A stretch of 64,000 nt of DNA from Leptobrachium leishanense (lineage: Eukaryota > Chordata > Amphibia > Anura > Megophryidae): contig CM019070.1 of assembly GCA_009667805.1 (NCBI GenBank), positions 53,218,451-53,282,450 on the forward strand, given 5' to 3'. Shown in pieces: positions 1 through 10,308 of this stretch (position 1 is its first letter; every line of letters begins with the position of its first letter). The notes under the pieces were generated by a model. It was not told the DNA's origin. It did not search any database and saw nothing but the letters and a program-made list of their open reading frames with translations. Both the position numbers and the translations under genes were made by a program.

Positions 1-435
1 GTAGGGGGCATTATTCAAATAAGGACACCAGTGGTGGTCCTCCAGGTCCTCCGGAGCTGCTGGGCCCATGAAGTAATGGGCTGCCAACACCTAATGGCTG
101 TCTTCCATATGAAAGCATTTGCATCGATTCCCCAATTTTTCTTTTGATATTGTCCCCTTGCTGCCAGGCCCATCTTTAATATTGATTGGACCCTGGGCAA
201 ACATTTTCTTGGGCCCCCCGAAAGCCCGCCCACCGCATAATTTTGTTCTCCACCCCCAACATCCCAACCCCCCCCCACAAATACATCATGAACTTGCCTC
301 AAAAAGCTTTAATAATGTAAACATAAAGAACTGGCTCACAAACAAGTCCTTAGATTGATCTGTAACAGAACGTACATGCCAATTATAGCCATTTCTAGGC
401 TGTTTCTCATCATATATTTCTATTAACAGTTATAC

Positions 436-745
436 GAAATATATGTACCCAGCACAGGCCCCCAGAATTATATGTACCCGGCACTGACCCCCAGAATTAT
501 ATGTATCCATCATAGATCCCCCAGAATTATATGTATCCAGCACAGACCCCCCAGAAATATATGTACCCAGCACAGGCCCCCAGAAATATATGTATCCAGC
601 ACAGACCCCCCAGAAATATATGTACCCAAGACAGGTCCCCAGAATTATATATATCCAGCACAGACTCCCCAGAAATATATGTATCCAGCACAGGCCCCCA
701 GAATTATATACTGTATATCCAGCACAGACTCCCCAGAAATATACG
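436..745. repeat. 30-bp minisatellite, about ten units
   Basis: Unit resembles CAGAAATATATGTACCCAGC followed by ACAGACCCCC, with AGAAATATA/AGAATTATA and GCACAGGCCC/GCACAGACCC variants. Two further degenerate units reappear at about 1018-1078 beyond an inserted foldback, so the array was probably once longer. The short ORFs reading through it in two frames follow from the repeat length being a multiple of three and are not genes. Confidence 0.85.
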
Positions 746-746
746 T

Positions 747-925
747 AGAAAAAAGGAAAAGATAGGCAACACCGAATCTTCTTACTTGATGAGCTCTAAT
801 TCAAATCCATCGCAAGTAAAAGGGAGTGATACAACGTTTCGGCTACAAAGCCTTAATCATCATGGATTGGAATTAAAGCTGATCAAGTAAGAAGACTCGG
901 TGTTGCCTATCTTTTCCTTTTCTTC
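747..925. repeat. Foldback element inside the minisatellite
   Basis: The left arm runs from GGAAAAGATAGGCAACACCG through CTTCTTACTTGAT; the right arm is its near-perfect reverse complement (ATCAAGTAAGAAGAC then CGGTGTTGCCTATCTTTTCC). The arms are about 65 nt each around a short centre containing AACGTTTCGGCTACAAAGCC. It splits the 30-bp array, with remnants on its far side. Probably a hairpin MITE; family unknown. Confidence 0.7.
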
Positions 926-1104
926 TGTTTTACTGGGATAGCGGATCCCTGGATGGTGGACCCGTTTGTCATTTGGATTCTTGCCCTTCTAGGTGTAGCC
1001 ACGCAGCTTGTGTTTGCAGAAATATATGTACCCAGCACAGACCCCCAGAATTATACTTACCCAGCACAGATCTCAGGATCAGATGCGTGTGTTCCTCCGA
1101 GTGC

Positions 1105-1292
1105 CAGCATTCTCCTCCACGTGGCCGCCGGCTTCTGAAGACTGTGACGGGCTCTCGCGAGATCTTGCCTGTAGGCTGTATCACAGCCTTCACTGGACGG
1201 CGGCCACGTGAGGGAGAACGCTGGCGCTCGCAAGAAGACACAGGCAGTCGAGGGAGCTGCTAGTGGAATGCTGTTAATGCATTCCACTAGCT
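1105..1292. repeat. GC-rich inverted repeats
   Basis: CCAGCATTCTCC...CACGTGGCCGCCG pairs with CGGCGGCCACGTG...GGAGAACGCTGG across about 130 bp. A separate perfect 12-bp hairpin, GCTAGTGGAATG / CATTCCACTAGC, follows at about 1258-1292. Both lie inside the hAT element and look like transposon structure, not terminators. Confidence 0.6.
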
Positions 1293-1407
1293 GCAGCGGC
1301 GGTCAACCACGGTTTACACGGGCCCAAGGGGCAGCTGCTTTGGGCCCCTCAACAATGACTGGGCCCAGGGCAACTGCCCTTTTTGCCCTGCGTTAAAGAC
1401 AGCCCTG

Positions 1408-2306
1408 TTGCTGCTGCAACAGATAAGCCATAGAGGAAGAAACCTGTAAAATAATGCTTTTTGGGGTTGCTGTACTAATAACCAGGAATAGCAGGATATT
1501 CATGATGTGTTTTGTTTATCTGGTACGAGATGGTTAATCTTTAGATAGGTGGGGTGGCTTGATCATTGCGTATACTGACAACTAGCTGATTTCCAACCAG
1601 AATTTTTTTTATGGCCGAAAACTAAATGCATATTTGTTTCCTGGCATAACTACAATACTTACTCTTAGAAAACACACTGTTTGCCAACTACCTATCCAAA
1701 CACTGACCTAGTTTTTGTTATTCTGGCACAATCCAACTCTGCACTGATTTGCCAAAGATTAAGGTAACGAGATAGGTTGTATTGGGCCCAGTGATATATT
1801 CCAAACATGGGTATGTTTTGACCTCACACTTTGAACATAATATTTATTTCTAGCCAGTAAAACATTCCCCCGCATTACCTCCTGCCCTCCGACCACATGT
1901 CTATTTGCTGTATATTAGCTTATTTTTAAATTCCCAATGCAACTTCTCTACTACTTCTCTTTACTGACTCAAAGAAACATGCATTTATCTTTTGCAAAAC
2001 AGAAAAGACAGTTTTTAGACCATAAAGTCCCAAGAGCTACTGTAAACCTTTTCACTCTGTATCCACCGAAGCGAATGGCCCGTGTGCTCAATTTCTGGAT
2101 ACTGTCCCTCTGAGAGTCCAGCCTTCATTCATTCATCTCTTGAATTTTTTTCACCTCTGTTTTTAGAGGTATTATTTTAGATTTAACTGCTAACTATAGC
2201 TAAATTTGAGTTGTGTTGTAGTAGTAATCCTGATGGGTTTAAAGTGCATCAAAAAAAAAATCTAAATGACCAAGAAGCTCTTAAAATTAAATTTACAGAT
2301 GACACT
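1408..2306. other. No recognised feature
   Basis: AT-rich sequence with no sustained ORF, no recognisable repeat end and no clear splice pair. It may be ancient repeat or unique intergenic DNA. Confidence 0.5.
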
Positions 2307-3222
2307 CAGGGTAATTCAAAGCGATTCGAAAAGTCACCGCACGTTCGGTGACTTTTCGTTCTCTTCAATTCGGTTCGTTTTGCCGATCCCATTTCGGTGA
2401 CCCTGCGGTGTATTCAGCAAGCACCACAGGGTCCCGGAATTGCAGGGAAAGGTCGCCGCAAACCCGACAAAAACTCACAGCAAAACCCAGCGAATGCACG
2501 CCGAAAACCCACAAAAACATCTGGATTAACCCGCCGAAAACCACGGAAAAACCTGAGCAGGAGCCGATCACACGCAGCGAAGCCGCCAGAAAAAGTCGAT
2601 CACACGCAGACGAGTGAAGTGAATAAATTAGGAAAACAGTTTGCTTGAATGTTTTAAAAGTGAAACGCTGTTTGCAAAGAAACTACTGAGCGAAAATGTC
2701 TGAAATTTACATATGAGGTCCAGGAAATGATAATAAAAAGGGCTGTTACAGAAGAACTAAACAAAGTTTAAAAAAAAAAATCGGACTTTGTTTTAAAAAA
2801 AAAAGAAATCCAGAAAAATGCTTAAAATATCTATAATCTATAAATAAAGAGACTTTTTACTGCAGAATAAAATAATGAACGGTTTATTAGATATTGAATT
2901 AAAACGGGAATATTTTTAACATTGAAGCCTATGGGATTCGCCTGAATAAATCTGCCGCATGAAACCACCGAATGGCAGGGCATTAGGGGAACCTTTCACT
3001 GCTGGTTTTTGTTCTCTGAATAGCTGAAGCAGTGCTTTTTTATGGGGATTTCACTGCCCTCGAACAGGCACCGAACAGGCACCGTATGTGCAGGCAATTC
3101 GCCAGGATTTGGCGAATTGCCTGCTCTCTGGATAGCCGAATGGCCAGGAAAGGTAACTGAACGCTGATTTTCAGCATTCGGTTACCTTTCTCAAGCAATT
3201 CGGATCTCTTTGAATTACCCTG
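2307..3222 (-). mobile_element. Hairpin-rich MITE, CAGGGTTATTCA family, copy A (reverse)
   Basis: The ends are CAGGGTAATTCAAAGCGAT and TCTTTGAATTACCCTG, flanked by ACT on both sides (2304-2306 and 3223-3225), a 3-bp target duplication. The left end contains the hairpin CGAAAAGTCACCG/CGGTGACTTTTCG. The right part contains hairpins built on GCAGGCAATTCGCC and AGGTAACTGAACGCTG. No transposase ORF is present. It is the reverse complement of the other copies in this window. Confidence 0.85.
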
Positions 3223-3403
3223 ACTGTCTTCGTTCGGAAGTCTTGGCTCTACCCGTTATCATGGTGCAGGCTGTCCAAAATCCTATCTGTAACAAAATCA
3301 ATTCTTCCCAATGTGGTAGCTTGGAAGGACTGCCATCAGTTTGAAGATTTGATGTAATACTAGCATGAAATCATCTCCATAGTTTGTATATGGAATTTTC
3401 ATA

Positions 3404-4265
3404 CAGGGTTATTCACAGAGCTCCGAATTGCTGGCGAGAGGTAACCGACCGCTGAAATTCAGCGTACGGTTACCTTTCCTGGCCATTCGGCTATCCAGAG
3501 AGCAGGCAGTTTGCCAAGTGTTGGCGAATTGCCTTCACATACGGTGCCTGTTCGGTGCCTGTTCGAGGGCAGTGAATCCCCATAGAGAAGCAGTGCTTCG
3601 TCTATTCAGAGAACACAAAACAGCAGTGAAAAGTTGCCGAATTGCCCTGCAGTTCGGTGGTTTCATTCGACAGATTTATTCAGGCGAATCCCATAGGCTT
3701 CAATGTTAAAAATATTCCCGTTTTAATTCAATATCTAATAAACCGTTCATTCAACCGGATCTTTTAGGCATTTTTTCCGCAAACATTTTTTTTCCATTTT
3801 TTTTAAAATCGTTTTTTCATTTTTCTGTAACAGCCCTTTTTATTATTATTCATTCGATCTTATATGTAAATTTCAGACATTTTCGTTCTGTAGTTTCTTT
3901 GCAAACAGCGTTTCACTTTTCAAACCTTCAAGCGTACTGTTTTTTTTTTTCACTCCATTCGTCTGCGGTGTCGGCTTTTTCTGGCGGCTGCTCTGCGCTG
4001 TGATCAGCTCTTGCTCGGGTTTCTCCTGCGTTTTCAGCGGGTTAATCCAGATGCTTTTGCAGGTTTCGGTGTGCGTTCGCCCTCGTTTTGCGGTGAGTTT
4101 TTCGGCGGGTTTGCGGCGATTTTTCCCTGCATTACGGCGGCCCTGTGGTGCTTGCTGAATACACCGCAGGGTCACCGAAATGAGATCGCCAAATCGCACC
4201 GAATTGAAGAGAACGAAAAGTCACTGAACGTGCGGTGACTTTTCGATTCTCTTTGAATTACCCTG
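3404..4265 (+). mobile_element. Hairpin-rich MITE, CAGGGTTATTCA family, copy B
   Basis: It begins CAGGGTTATTCACAGAGC and ends TCTCTTTGAATTACCCTG, with ATA on both flanks (3401-3403 and 4266-4268). Hairpins sit at about 3439-3475 (AGGTAACCG...CGGTTACCT), 3500-3540 (GCAGGC...GAATTGCC) and 4215-4245 (AAAAGTCAC...GTGACTTTT). It lies opposite copy A across a 181-bp spacer, so the pair forms a very long inverted repeat. Confidence 0.85.
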
Positions 4266-4957
4266 ATAGTGTTATGTGATTTTGCAACTGCCAAATCACT
4301 TAACACAAACTTAGAGGATACATTACTTGTCAGTGAAATACCATATCCCATTGGAAATGCAGCTTACCTTGGAATAGCTTGAGCTTCCATGTGGAGGTGT
4401 AAATTAACGCCTCCCATACTAAGTATAAGAGAAGTTAATTTACAGTAACCTTATGAAGGAAATCGCACCACTCGAACCACAAGCCCAGTTTGTGGCAAGA
4501 GTGGAATAGCAATTCCCATTGATAATTAACTGCAGGAAATGTTATGTGTAACGTCTCCTGTAGTTATCTTTTCAAATATGGAATAACTAATTTTTCTTTA
4601 GGTCTCTATCGCAGAGGCTTAACCAGAGCTTTTTATTTTCAGCGTATGGTATTGCATAGGACTTACACAACGTGTTAAAAAAAAAAAAATCGGCGCAATA
4701 TGCAACATTTTAAATAAGAATATTATACAATTTAAGTGCTTCATGCACCCATTAACCTTTTAGTTTTTTTTTTCTTTACTTGACTGCTTTATCTTATGGT
4801 GTCCAAATCCAGAGCCCATTTTTTTTATTTTTGTCCAGTAGATGGTGCAAAGAGTCTTCAGGACACACTGTATCCAGTTTCGACATACAAACGGAAGAAG
4901 TAAGTTTTTAAAAAAAAAAAAAAGAGAAAATCATGGATCTGTCTGATCTGAAGTTAC
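4266..4957. other. AT-rich sequence upstream of the putative gene start
   Basis: Contains A and T homopolymer runs near 4676, 4765 and 4908. I see no ORF, repeat boundary or convincing TATA box. If the exon call at 5508-5662 is right, some of this is promoter-proximal. Confidence 0.35.
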
Positions 4958-5101
4958 TCCTCCTCTTAAGGCTAAGCTGCCGCCCCTCTTCTTTTCCCCT
5001 TCGTGAGCCTAAAGTGTCCCTCAGGCGGAGATGCATGGAACCTCAGCCCGGTGGGAACTGACAGCGGGCACCGGCTCGGATTTGTGTCCCTGATCTTTTG
5101 G
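4958..5101 (+). other. Possible 5' non-coding exon ending in a splice donor
   Basis: A locally GC-richer block (GCCGCCCCTCTTCTTTTCCC, CGGGCACCGGCTCGG) stands out from the AT-rich surroundings and ends TTTTGG|GTAAGT at 5101/5102, a strong donor match. A short upstream ORF begins at about 5032. The partner acceptor would be at 5506-5507, giving a 406-bp intron. The 5' boundary is a guess, as no core promoter motif is evident. Confidence 0.35.
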
Positions 5102-5507
5102 GTAAGTTGGCAGCGGATAAAATCCTATTTGCGTAAACGGTGATTCCCGGATATCAGAAAGATTCCGCTGCCCTCCGGGGCATGTGCACATCTGGCTGCA
5201 GTTTGCATATGAAAAAAACAGAGTTTGCAGCTGGACGCAATGTTTATCTAGCGCGTGCTTGCAACGTCTGACGGCTTAAAGTACACCGCAAGGTTTGTGG
5301 GTTCTACATATGGCAAACCTTTATGCTCTGTGTATAGTATGATCCAAACACGGTGTCATTTCCTTCTGTATCCAGTCCTCTCTCTCCTATAAGTCTCCTA
5401 TATTCTGCTCCGTCCTTACAGGGATTGGGAAGGGGGGGGGGGGTGGGAAGTGTCAGCAGGATGTTTTCATCAGCTACAGTTTGAGATTTCTGCTCTTTCC
5501 CTATCAG

Positions 5508-5662
5508 GCAGCTAAAGGTTCTGCTGGAAACAAAACAAGCAAAGAGATTAACGAATAGAACAAAATACGATTTTTTGCAAAGTTTTCGACACGAGCATCT
5601 CTTCAACATGATCTTACGGTGGATTCTGGCTTGGAGTCTCCTCCTGCACTCGACATTTGCAG
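5508..5662 (+). CDS. Signal-peptide exon of an unidentified secreted or membrane protein
   Basis: A polypyrimidine acceptor (TTTCTGCTCTTTCCCTATCAG) precedes position 5508 and a donor AG|GTAAAT follows 5662. The first ATG in the exon is at 5608. It opens 18 codons, MILRWILAWSLLLHSTFA, plus one base, so the intron is in phase 1. The peptide has a basic residue near the start, a hydrophobic WILAWSLLL core and a small-residue end (TFA), as in a cleavable secretory signal. A signal exon ending in phase 1 is typical of modular extracellular proteins such as receptors and adhesion molecules. I cannot name the gene. The coding part is 5608-5662 and the remainder is 5' UTR. No confident downstream exon is visible in the remaining 58 kb, implying a very long intron. 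Alternative: a chance hydrophobic ORF between cryptic splice sites. Confidence 0.55.
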
Positions 5663-5907
5663 GTAAATATGATTGTCAGCTTTTTATTTTGCCCACAGTG
5701 ACTGCAGCTGGTGCAGTGATTTGAAGAGTGGGAACATGTGCGTGACTGTCATGTGTGCATTTACTCTTTGAACGCTGACGGGAAAAGTGGCACAAACCAC
5801 TTCATTGACTCTGTGCTACGGCGGTTATTAGTTTGACAGATACAGTGTGCTTGTATGAATGGCAGTATATTGTAACATCGGGAAACCACTAGGTATATGC
5901 AACTTCC

Positions 5908-5950
<43 letters not shown>
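5908..5950. repeat. TA microsatellite
   Basis: About 19 TA units. Similar TA tracts are at about 6157-6187, 6259-6280, 6806-6838, 7166-7190 and 7331-7364. Their clustering over 1.5 kb is notable. The YIYIYI peptides they encode are artefacts. Confidence 0.9.
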
Positions 5951-5952
5951 CA

Positions 5953-6045
5953 TCACAGCAATTCAAGGAACTGTATCCCAGAGCCCCTGTGCTACATTCC
6001 CCATATGCAGCAAGGAATTCTGGGTAGGACATGCAAATGACATCT
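5953..6045 (+). repeat. Unclassified interspersed repeat, copy 1
   Basis: The block from CAGCAATTCAAGGAACTG through TGTGCTACATTCCCCATATG to GGGTAGGACATGCAAA recurs at 7070-7162 with about ten differences. A second shared block (GGAGG...AAAAGTGAGATTAAAACCCTCCACACT at 7000-7028) also has a relative at 6210-6247. The two loci therefore look like rearranged copies of one transposon family of unknown class. Confidence 0.6.
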
Positions 6046-6157
6046 GTCTCACTTTTATGCATCCTGGGTCTGTTATTACACAGAACCCTTAAATTAATGC
6101 CATGCCATACCAGATGGCTTTTTTTTGTTGTTGCAGAGATCGGGTTTATGCAACTGG

Positions 6158-6190
<33 letters not shown>

Positions 6191-6494
6191 AGTGTCTATA
6201 AGGGTTGTGGTGGAGGACTAAAAGTGAGATAAAAAGCCTCCACACTATATAAACACAACTATATATATATATATATAATCATAGACATGCACGGCTCATA
6301 TCAACAATGTGTGCACATGGGATGTTTACTACTTACAAAATGTAAATAATAACAGATCATTTTTATGCTCATAATCATTTGATCAAGAATATATAAAACA
6401 CGTAGATGATAAACACATGGTATTATTAAAATAAATATTAAATCTACAGGCAGGGCCATCTGTTCCATGTCATTTTATTTATTACGTCTCCTGT

Positions 6495-6550
6495 TCGTGC
6501 TTCCCTATTGTAAAGCGCTGCGGAATCTGTTGGCGCTATATAAATACTGA
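6495..6550 (+). mobile_element. L2-type LINE/SINE 3' tail fragment
   Basis: TGTAAAGCGCTGCGGAATCTGTTGGCGCTATATAAATACTGATACTG matches the conserved L2-clade 3' stem-loop and short-repeat tail; compare the tail of the large L2 here at 13817-13870. Only the tail is present. Confidence 0.75.
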
Positions 6551-6629
6551 TACTGAAACCCTCACCCCTCAGTTACGAATATCCAGGGTGATAATGTGCG
6601 TGTCAATGTCTCATGCACAGAGGCTTGTT

Positions 6630-6780
6630 ATTATTATCATCATTAATATAGCGCCAACACTTCATGCAGCGCGTTGCGATAAAGAATGGAGAGTTAAAGT
6701 CACAAATATACAAACATGGAAACTAGGGACAAGTATAGACCGCCCTGATAACATAAGCTTACAATCTAGACCTTTTGGTG
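6630..6780 (-). mobile_element. L2-tailed repeat fragment, reverse
   Basis: ATTATTATCATCATTAATATAGCGCCAACACTTCATGCAGCGCG is the reverse complement of an L2 tail. It is followed by body sequence ending AAGCTTACAATCTAGACC. Smaller traces of the same tail lie near 9385-9425 and 23435-23490. Confidence 0.6.
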
Positions 6781-6837
6781 CTTCTATCTCTATGCATATG
6801 GTGTGTGTATATATATGTATATATATATATATATATT

Positions 6838-6910
6838 TATTTATAAAGTATTTTACCAGGAAGGATACATTGAGATTTCTCTCGTTTTCAAGTATGTCCT
6901 GGGTTCGAGA
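6838..6910 (-). mobile_element. tRNA-derived SINE, 3' fragment
   Basis: AAAGTATTTTACCAGGAAGG then ATACATTGAGATTTCTC matches the 3' part of the SINE copies at 9188-9395 and 14483-14684. The tRNA-like head is absent, so this copy is 5' truncated. Confidence 0.7.
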
Positions 6911-7069
6911 ACATTGAAATGTTACAGTCGTTACAGAAATACAATGTAACAAAATGCAAGATATTAAATATTAATATGTATTTCAATTATAGTGGAGGGT
7001 ACAAAAGTGAGATTAAAACCCTCCACACTGCAAATAATCAAGTTTATAGCTGTAGAGGACACTTACACA

Positions 7070-7162
7070 TCCCAGCAATTCAGAGAACTGCTTACAGAGC
7101 TCTTGTGCTACATTCCCCATATGCAGCAAAGAACCCTGGGTAAGATATGCAAAGGAAGTCAT
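7070..7162 (+). repeat. Unclassified interspersed repeat, copy 2
   Basis: Second copy of the block at 5953-6045: CAGCAATTCAGAGAACTG, TGTGCTACATTCCCCATATG, GGGTAAGATATGCAAA. Confidence 0.6.
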
Positions 7163-7331
7163 GTATATAAATTATATATATATATATATAACACACAATG
7201 TTCAGAGCATTCCATCTAAAAAGGTATCTAAAGAATTAGAAACACATTACTTAGGCTTCAAACTGCTGAGGGTTTGGTCACAAAACATATATTGCATAAA
7301 CCTGCCACAACGCCAATGTATCTCACCAGCA

Positions 7332-7366
<35 letters not shown>

Positions 7367-7684
7367 CACTTGTAGATTGATAAGCTTTGATGTTTCTTAT
7401 CATGAAAGTATATACATGCACACTGTCTGTCAAATGGAGAACGTTAACGCAGTTCCAATGTGCAGAGGTCATGCAGTGAAATGTAGGGGTGTCAGATACG
7501 TTCAAAAAGGTTATTGCATGTGAGAACACGTGTACCTTCTCTTCTAATGCTTTTTAGGATCACTCTGTGACACACTTGGCTCATGCCTTCTCTCAGTCTG
7601 ATATGATAAGGTTATAAGAGTTTATTTTTATTTTATAATGTGCAATATGAATTCTTTCCTGAATGTGTGAATCCTGCTCTTTTA

Positions 7685-8040
7685 GGCTGGGGTCAGACGA
7701 ACGCATTTTTTGCATCGTCCGTAAAAAAGTGCGTCTGAACACATGGACGTACTATTTCACGGAATATGCGATAGCGGTCATACGATGCGCAATTTCGGCC
7801 GTGATTTCATACGGATCCAAACTAGGAAACTTTGGGTGTCTGGACGTTATGTTGGCCGGACATGAGCAACGTCTGATGTTTCCTAATCACGCACACACGC
7901 CGCTATGCCGACGCAGCGCACTCTGTATGTCAGTACTAGCGGTTCGATGTTCTTGCGAAAATGCGTTCGTTTGCTGCTACCATGGCTGTCATAAAGTGTG
8001 GGTAAACGCACGTTCGCACTGCGTTCGTCTGACCCCAGCC
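7685..8040. mobile_element. Harbinger-like MITE, GGCTGGGGTCAGAC type
   Basis: The terminal inverted repeats are GGCTGGGGTCAGACGAACGC and GCGTTCGTCTGACCCCAGCC, perfect over 20 bp. TTA precedes and TCA follows, a TTA target duplication with one change. A better-preserved copy with TTA on both sides is at 26242-26667. CpG-rich interior (ATACGATGCGC, TTGGCCGGACAT). The 183-codon ORF crossing this element is not a gene. Confidence 0.8.
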
Positions 8041-8999
8041 TCAGCTGGTTCAAATAAAATCATGTACTTTCTTGCTGATACCCAAGCCCACTCAGTGTAT
8101 CCATTCTCCATTACGGTGGGCTTTTTTTTCCCCGTCTGTACATCCTGGTTATCAGCAGCTGTTTCTAACCAGGATTATGTTCCAGCATGTCATTTCTGCT
8201 TTACATCTCCTTGAATTACTCTGCATGCTTTGAGTCTCCTCTCTAGATCCTGCTAGAGTGCAACCGACGTGACCCATAGTATCTTAAAGCGGTATCTGAA
8301 GGTGAAGGAATGCTGGGTCACGCAGTCACTGTGAACTGCTGCAGGGTGTTTAATGGCTTCATTTTTGGCAAATGATGTCAATGCATTATATGCAGAGTTA
8401 ATCACTAAAGCGTGAATTTGTGGAGAGGTGCGAATCTAAGTATTGGAGCTTGAAAACTAACAGAGCTGCATGGTTCTGTATTCTGCATTATGCTTATTTT
8501 GGCCTAAAAGTTGCAATCGCTTTGCGATCCTCCGCAAACTTATCATCTAGTGGATAACCCTGACAGTGTTTCTGAGGAATGTAAATTGAGACTGCACTGT
8601 GGGCTATTGGTCTGTGCCTGCTCACCACAGCGCCTGCACGTGGGTATTATGACAAGGTTAAAGTGTGTATTTTAATCCATTTCATGTTGTCATTGGTATG
8701 GTAACTAGAAACCCTGCTTGTTTTTGTTTTTCACTTGTCGGGTGAGCAGTGCCAGAGTTTCTTTAGTAAATCATATGTTAAGAATACAAACCTGAGAAGA
8801 ACGGGATCTCTGCGATCTGATGTGACTGATTTTAGCATTGTTTGTATTTACTTGATACATTGTTTATGGTTTGTATCATTTAATGTTTTTTATTGTCAAT
8901 CAAGTTACCTAGACCAGTTATTGATACCAGATGTGCTTAGAAAGGTTTGATATCTTACAAAAACTCTCAAGGCGATGAAGACTTTCTGAACAGAATGGA
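8041..8999. other. No recognised feature
   Basis: Apparently single-copy or old sequence. No terminal repeats, no coding exon and no RNA gene seen. Confidence 0.45.
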
Positions 9000-9003
9000 T
9001 TTA

Positions 9004-9078
9004 ACTCCTTAAGGACCAAGTTTCTTTAAAGTCAATGCATTTATGACGTAACAGTTACGTCATTGTTCCTTAATGGTT
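9004..9078. mobile_element. Short palindromic piggyBac-like MITE
   Basis: TTAACTCCTTAAGGACCAAG at the left and TTGTTCCTTAATGGTTTAAA at the right are degenerate inverted repeats next to TTAA-like targets. The centre contains the palindrome TGACGTAACAGTTACGTCA. A left-end fragment of the same kind (TTAACTGCTTAAGGACTAAT) is at 15048-15067. Confidence 0.55.
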
Positions 9079-9187
9079 TAAATCAATTTGAATGGACATT
9101 GATTAATTGATAATAACGTTTTGTGTTTGTCTTTCATTCTGTTTATCAATATAGTTTTTTGTGATTCCTTTCATCAGTTACAGTTTT

Positions 9188-9395
9188 TTTTTTTTGAGAA
9201 AGTATTTTACCAGGAAGGATACATTGAGATTTCTCGTTTTCAAGTATGTCCTGGGTGCCAAGTATGTATAGTTAGGTGTCTTGCCCAGGGACACTTACTG
9301 GAGAGGTGCTCTTGCCAGGATTCAAACCTGTGTCTCCATGGTCTCCACAGTCATAAAACAGTGATGTTATCTCTACTCCACCTCTACAAGTATTT
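9188..9395 (-). mobile_element. tRNA-derived SINE
   Basis: On the minus strand it has a tRNA-like head with a B box (GGTTTGAATCC, complement of 9317-9328) and ends CCTTCCTGGTAAAATACTTTCTC before an A-rich tail (the T-run at 9185-9195 on the plus strand). Same family as 14483-14684 in the opposite orientation, and truncated copies at 6838 and 25668. Confidence 0.8.
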
Positions 9396-10308
9396 ATAAA
9401 GCACCAACAAATTCCTTAGCGCTTTCATCGAACTGTCCTTTCATTTGTTTATCTCACGGTCTATCAGTCATTTTGAGTGTCAGTTTATTATACATAGAGA
9501 CTCACTAGATTATATTCTTTGTTTTAAAACTGTAGAGAATACCCCTGGCTTAAAAATGGTATTAAAGTCAAAATTAGAGATATAATACCATTTTTTTAAA
9601 TTATTTTTTAAACCATTACTACTCAGACTGATTCTATCTCATTTAATTTAGTATTTTTCTGGACAGGCCGTTGTATGATGTTCTTTAAAATGCTCATTAC
9701 TCAGGATACTCTGCACTTTGCCATTAGACACAATGGATGTGTGTTTTTCTCATTCTCTCCATAACCAAGAATGGAAAAGCCTCCAGCCTTTTTTTATTTT
9801 CCAATAAAAAGTTATGAAGATAAAAATCCTATTCAGCTCCGCTTATGCCTCTGTATTGTCTAATCAATTCAATAATTGGCAAATAATTGTTTATATTGTG
9901 TAACGGTCCATTCAGATCAACTATCAGGGTTATTCAAAGAGATCCGAATGGCTGCCGAAAGAAAACCAAATGTTGAAAATCAGCATTCGGTTACCTTTCT
10001 TGGCCATTCAGCAATCCAGAGAATAGGCAATTCGCCAAATCCTGGCGAATTGCCTGCACATTCGGTGCCTGTTTGTTGCCTGTTCGAGGGCAGTGAAAAC
10101 CCCATAGAGAAGCAATGCTTTGTCTATTCAGAGAACACAAACCAGCAGTGAAAGGTTCCCCTAATGCCCTGCCTTTCAGTGGTTTAATTCGGCAGGTTTA
10201 TTCAGGCGAATCCCATCGGCTTCATTGTTAAAAATATTCCCGTTTTAATTCAATATCCTATAAACCATTCATTATAAAATTCTACAGTAAAGAGTCTCTT
10301 TATTTATA

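Larger units (their letters stand above)
165..1407. mobile_element. Non-autonomous hAT-like DNA transposon with internal minisatellite
   Basis: The left end reads CAGGCCCATCTTTAA and the right end TTAAAGACAGCCCTG, forming imperfect terminal inverted repeats; both ends continue into related sequence (ACCCTGGGCAAA near 190, GGGCCCAGGGCAACTGCC near 1370). TTGCTGC stands immediately outside both ends (158-164 and 1408-1414), a 7- to 8-bp target duplication of the hAT kind. No transposase is readable. The interior holds a 30-bp tandem array, a foldback and a GC-rich inverted repeat, listed separately. Assignment to hAT rests on TIR form and TSD length only. Confidence 0.65.

Noticed and set aside
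3439..3540. Strong hairpins resembling intrinsic terminators
   Set aside because: They are modules of a dispersed transposon family and recur at the same place in each copy.
5304..5609. 101-codon reverse ORF at the gene start
   Set aside because: It is antisense to the splice-supported signal-peptide exon and crosses a poly-G run; no similarity recognised.
7663..8214. 183-codon ORF
   Set aside because: It spans a MITE with perfect 20-bp terminal inverted repeats and both flanks, and it has no protein similarity I recognise.
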